NCBI GenBank assembly: GCA_035448625.1
Contig: DAOTJI010000005.1
Coordinates: 1-62,759 of the forward strand
Origin: UBA8904 sp035448625
Lineage (GTDB): Bacteria > Desulfobacterota > Syntrophia > Syntrophales > Smithellaceae
Length of the DNA: 62,759 nt
Direction: 5' to 3'
Shown here in pieces: positions 59,799 to 62,759 of the stretch; within the stretch, counting starts at the first letter, position 1; every line of letters starts with the position of its first letter. The notes below the pieces were generated by a model. It had not been told where the DNA came from. It did no database searches and was given only the letters and a program-made list of their open reading frames with translations. Position numbers and translations under genes: made by a program.

Positions 59799-60638
59799 AT
59801 GATCATACGTTGCTGGGGGGCGAGAGGTTCCATACCGGTATCCGGCGATAAATACCTTCGTTATGGAGGCAACACGACTTGCCTGGAACTCCGGAACAAC
59901 CGCGACGATATTCTGTTGGTTGACGCCGGATCCGGCATCCGCGAAGCAGGAAATGAGTTTCTGGCCAACGGCCGGCACGATTTTATACTGCTTTTGACCC
60001 ATGCGCACTGGGACCATATCATGGGGTTCCCTTTCTTCAAACCGCTTTACCTGCATAAAACAGACATCGACGTCTGGGGCTGTGCATTCGCTCAGGACTC
60101 CATCCGGGAAATGCTGGCGCGCGTCATGTCCGCTCCCTACTTCCCCATCAATTATGACGCCATTCATGCCAATGTAACCTATGCGGACATCTGCAAGGAA
60201 ACTTACGTACTGGGGGGCATGACCATTGCGCCGGTCGCGCTCAACCATCCGAATCAGGGAACCGGCTATAAATTTTCAGAGAACGGCAAACACTTTGTTT
60301 TTCTGACCGACAACGAACTGGGATTCCGGCACGAAGGCTCGCTGGCCTATGAAGATTATGTCGCTTTTTGCCGGAACGCCGATTTACTGATCCACGACGC
60401 TGAATACCGGAGCGAAGAGTACCCGAAAAGAATCGGCTGGGGACATTCCACCATGGAACAGGCGGTGAAGCTCGCATTGGATGCCGGCGTCAAACAACTG
60501 GGGCTTTTCCATCATAACCAGGACCGATTCGATACGGCCATCGATGAAATGGTCGCCGCCTGCCGGCGAATCATTGCTGAAAGCCATTCCCCCCTGGAAT
60601 GCTTTGCCGTTTATCAGGGACTGGAATTGTCCCTGTAA
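59799..60638 (+). CDS. MBL-fold metallo-hydrolase
   Basis: A 279-residue metallo-beta-lactamase-fold protein close to the PhnP/RNase Z-like group: CWGARGSIPVSGDKYLRYGG at the N-terminus, LLTHAHWDHIMGFPFF (His-x-His-x-Asp-His zinc motif), ALNHPNQGTGYKF, and LTDNELGF with later HDAEY and GWGHSTMEQAVKLA. It is a likely metal-dependent phosphodiesterase or related hydrolase. It is first of three closely packed plus-strand genes. Exact substrate unknown. Confidence 0.9.
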   Translation: MIIRCWGARGSIPVSGDKYLRYGGNTTCLELRNNRDDILLVDAGSGIREAGNEFLANGRHDFILLLTHAHWDHIMGFPFFKPLYLHKTDIDVWGCAFAQDSIREMLARVMSAPYFPINYDAIHANVTYADICKETYVLGGMTIAPVALNHPNQGTGYKFSENGKHFVFLTDNELGFRHEGSLAYEDYVAFCRNADLLIHDAEYRSEEYPKRIGWGHSTMEQAVKLALDAGVKQLGLFHHNQDRFDTAIDEMVAACRRIIAESHSPLECFAVYQGLELSL

Positions 60639-60688
60639 ACTTGCTTCAGAAAAAACCCGAATCCGTCATTGCAGAGAGGCCCCCTATT

Positions 60689-61081
60689 ATGCCGATCCTT
60701 GTTCATCTGTTGCTGATGATTGCTGCATTTTTATACCTTCTGGCGGGAGTGAGCATCGCGATGTTTGGCAGGGGAAAAAGGACGTGGCTTCGACGGCACA
60801 AAAATCTCAACACCGCCGGATTTGGCCTGCTGGCCGCGGGCGTCGTTATGGTGTTTACCGGCATCTTCCTGTCGGGTGGGGATCATCTGGCGGGAATCCA
60901 CCAACAGGTGGGGGCCATCGCCGTAATGCTTGCGTTTCTGACGGTTCTTCTCGGATACGATTCCTTGAAAGCCGCAAACAAAAAAATCGTTCGTGCGGCG
61001 CACCGCTGGTCGGGACGGATCTCGCTTGTCGCGATTCTCGTTGCGCTCGCGCTGGGGCTCTCCATGATCGGTATCCTGTAG
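60689..61081 (+). CDS. Small four-helix membrane protein
   Basis: A 130-residue protein with four predicted membrane helices (about 4-25, 41-63, 72-92 and 108-129). Several His residues lie near helix ends (RRHKNLN, GDHLAGIHQQ, AAHRWSG), a layout reminiscent of cytochrome b561-like or DUF4079-like proteins, but I cannot assign a family. It starts 50 bases after the MBL gene and its stop is directly followed by the YgiQ start codon, so the three are probably one operon. Confidence 0.72.
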   Translation: MPILVHLLLMIAAFLYLLAGVSIAMFGRGKRTWLRRHKNLNTAGFGLLAAGVVMVFTGIFLSGGDHLAGIHQQVGAIAVMLAFLTVLLGYDSLKAANKKIVRAAHRWSGRISLVAILVALALGLSMIGIL

Positions 61082-62759
61082 ATGTTTCTGCCGACCACCG
61101 CCGAAGAATTGAAAAAAAAGGGCTGGAATTGCGTTGACGTTATCTTGGTCACGGGAGACGCTTACATTGACAGCCCCCAGATCGGCGCGGCGGTGATCGG
61201 CCGGGTGCTCGAAGCCGCCGGCTACCGCGTCGGCATCATCGCCCAGCCGGACATGGCGGACGATGCCGACATCCGCCGTCTGGGAGAGCCGCGCCTGTTC
61301 TGGGGTATTACCGGCGGCTGTATGGATTCGCTCGTCGCCAATTACACGGCGCTGAAAAAAAAGAGAGCGGGAGATGATCTGACCCCCGGCGAAAAAAATA
61401 ACCGTCGGCCCGACCGCGCCGTCATTGCCTATGCCAATGGAATCCGCCGCTGTTTCAAAAACACAAAGCCGATTGTCGCCGGCGGCATTGAGGCCAGTCT
61501 GCGGCGGATCGCACATTATGATTTCTGGTCGGATACCGTCCGTCGCTCCATTTTGTTCGACGCGCGCATCGACATTCTGGCCTACGGGATGGCGGAAAAA
61601 GCCGTCCTGGAAATCGCCCGTCGGCTCAAAGCCGGAGAAAATCTCCGCAACATCCGCGGAACCTGCATCCTAGAACATGAGCCGCCCTCCGGTTACGTGG
61701 AACTGCCTTCTTTCGAAAACGCGGCGGCCGAAAAGAAAGCCTTTCATCAAATGTTCGGCCTTTTTTCCGCCAACCAGGACCCGATCACGGCGCAGGGCCT
61801 GGCCCAGCGTCATGCCGACCGTTTTCTCGTACACCATCCGCCGCAGCCGCATCTGACCGAAGCGGAACTGGACGCGGTTTACGCGCTTCCCTTTGCGCGA
61901 AGCGTTCACCCGTTTTATGCAAAGCAGGGAAAGGTCCGCGCCATGGACACCATCGCCTTTTCCATTACCACGCACCGCGGCTGCTTCGGCGGGTGCCGGT
62001 TTTGCTCCATCGCGCTGCACGAGGGCCGGACCATTCTGAACCGGTCGGAAGCCTCCGTTCTGGAAGAAGCGCGGAAACTCGCCGCACGGCCGGACTTCAG
62101 AGGTGTTCTGGCGGATGTGGGCGGCGCGACGGCCAATATGTACGGCGCCGTCTGCCTGCGCCAATCGGTTCGCGGCGCCTGCGCGGACAGACGGTGCCTT
62201 GATCCGCAGCCCTGCCCGTCGCTAAAAACGGACCACGCCCGGCAGATTCGTCTCCTGGCAAGACTGCGCGGCATTTACGGCGTGAAAAAAGTTTTTGTGG
62301 CCTCCGGCATCCGCCATGATCTGGTCCTGGCGGATCGAAAGCACGGCGTATCTTACCTGCGGGAACTGGTGAAACACCACGTTTCCGGCCAGCTGAAAAT
62401 TGCGCCGGAGCACACCGCTCCGGCCGTTTTGACGCTGATGGGCAAAGCGCCGACGCGGGCGCTTACCGAATTCAAGACGCTCTTTGCAAGATTAAATCAT
62501 GAGGAAGGCCGAAAACAGTTTCTCACCTATTATTTCATCGCCGCTCATCCGGGATGCACCGAAGAAGATATGCGCGCTCTTCAATCCTTCGCCGCGCGAG
62601 AGTTGTATACCACACCGCAGCAGGTGCAGATCTTCACGCCCCTGCCCTCCACCTGGTCGGCGCTGATGTATTGGACGGGCGTTGATCCGGCAACAGGCAA
62701 AAGGGTTTTCGTGGAAAAGGATTTGAAGAAAAAACAGAGGCAAAAAGACATCGTGACGT
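61082..62759 (+). CDS. YgiQ family (UPF0313) radical SAM protein, 3' end cut by window edge
   Basis: About 559 codons are present; the C-terminus is beyond the right edge. The N-terminal cobalamin-binding-like half shows VDVILVTGDAYIDSPQIGAA and FWGITGGCMDSLVANYT; the radical SAM motif is HRGCFGGCRFCS (C-x3-C-x2-C) near residue 306. QLKIAPEHTAPAVL and YFIAAHPGCTEEDM are family hallmarks. The YgiQ family is conserved but its reaction is unknown. The ATG directly follows the stop of the membrane protein gene. It looks intact so far. Confidence 0.93.
   Translation, partial: MFLPTTAEELKKKGWNCVDVILVTGDAYIDSPQIGAAVIGRVLEAAGYRVGIIAQPDMADDADIRRLGEPRLFWGITGGCMDSLVANYTALKKKRAGDDLTPGEKNNRRPDRAVIAYANGIRRCFKNTKPIVAGGIEASLRRIAHYDFWSDTVRRSILFDARIDILAYGMAEKAVLEIARRLKAGENLRNIRGTCILEHEPPSGYVELPSFENAAAEKKAFHQMFGLFSANQDPITAQGLAQRHADRFLVHHPPQPHLTEAELDAVYALPFARSVHPFYAKQGKVRAMDTIAFSITTHRGCFGGCRFCSIALHEGRTILNRSEASVLEEARKLAARPDFRGVLADVGGATANMYGAVCLRQSVRGACADRRCLDPQPCPSLKTDHARQIRLLARLRGIYGVKKVFVASGIRHDLVLADRKHGVSYLRELVKHHVSGQLKIAPEHTAPAVLTLMGKAPTRALTEFKTLFARLNHEEGRKQFLTYYFIAAHPGCTEEDMRALQSFAARELYTTPQQVQIFTPLPSTWSALMYWTGVDPATGKRVFVEKDLKKKQRQKDIVT

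Noticed and set aside
1..62759. CRISPR arrays, tRNA or rRNA genes, insertion sequences, phage or integrase genes
   Set aside because: No regularly spaced repeats, cloverleaf, transposase-like protein or terminal repeats were recognised; repeated elements found are the paired promoters and twin operators only.

Overview
The window reads as chromosome of an anaerobic, GC-rich Gram-negative bacterium, most likely a Desulfobacterota (Syntrophales-like) fatty-acid or aromatic/alicyclic-acid degrader. This is inferred from gene content: an N-type rotary ATPase, a tungsten/molybdenum aldehyde:ferredoxin oxidoreductase, many acyl-CoA dehydrogenases and SCP2-type thiolases, HypA/HypB, ferredoxin-like proteins, TolC/RND export and hemerythrin. 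No rRNA, tRNA, CRISPR array, IS element or phage gene was seen.

Layout. 1-3.7 kb (- strand): an efflux operon of two TolC-like proteins and an RND membrane-fusion lipoprotein cut by the left edge. 4.2-5.4 kb (+): a PAS histidine kinase whose phospho-acceptor His is a Lys. 5.4-13.8 kb (-): a complete N-ATPase operon (atpD-C-Q-R-B-E-F-A-G) preceded by an RsbRD-N-like protein and a consensus sigma-54 promoter, and followed by a cytidylate-kinase-like protein and a small ORF. 14.1-18.9 kb: DUF374 acyltransferase, penicillin-binding protein 1b, methyltransferase, hemerythrin. 19.0-25.1 kb: two convergent operons, each headed by a paralogous 92-residue Cys-rich protein under near-identical promoters. 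They hold three related ferredoxin-like proteins, HypB, HypA, a His-rich metal transporter interrupted by an in-frame TGA, and a small membrane protein. 25.2-27.6 kb: TetR regulator divergent from an iron-dependent alcohol dehydrogenase, then a small lipoprotein.

27.8-57.1 kb (almost all -): a very large CoA-ester catabolic region. Operon A (57.1 to 39.4 kb) encodes a PHP protein, two pairs of SCP2-type thiolase homologues, four DUF35 (OB-fold/Zn-ribbon) proteins of which two are fused to other domains (SCP2-SCP2-DUF35 and DUF35-BKACE), an acyl-CoA synthetase, a GctAB/IpdAB-like pair, a PP2C phosphatase, a TetR regulator, an adjacent acyl-CoA dehydrogenase pair and an adjacent MaoC/hot-dog pair. 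Operon B (39.3 to 28.5 kb) encodes a large acyl-CoA dehydrogenase, a classical thiolase, an Old-Yellow-Enzyme/dienoyl-CoA-reductase homologue, an SCP2-like protein, an iron alcohol dehydrogenase with a pseudo-enzyme paralogue, AOR and its polyferredoxin. A MoCo-carrier-like gene follows. The toolkit resembles the actinobacterial steroid side-chain (igr) set, and may degrade a bulky or branched CoA ester by retro-aldol/retro-Claisen cleavage in an anaerobe. The substrate cannot be read from sequence.

57.2-62.8 kb: CopA copper ATPase with CopZ (-), then an MBL-fold hydrolase, a small membrane protein and YgiQ-type radical SAM protein (+, cut by the right edge).
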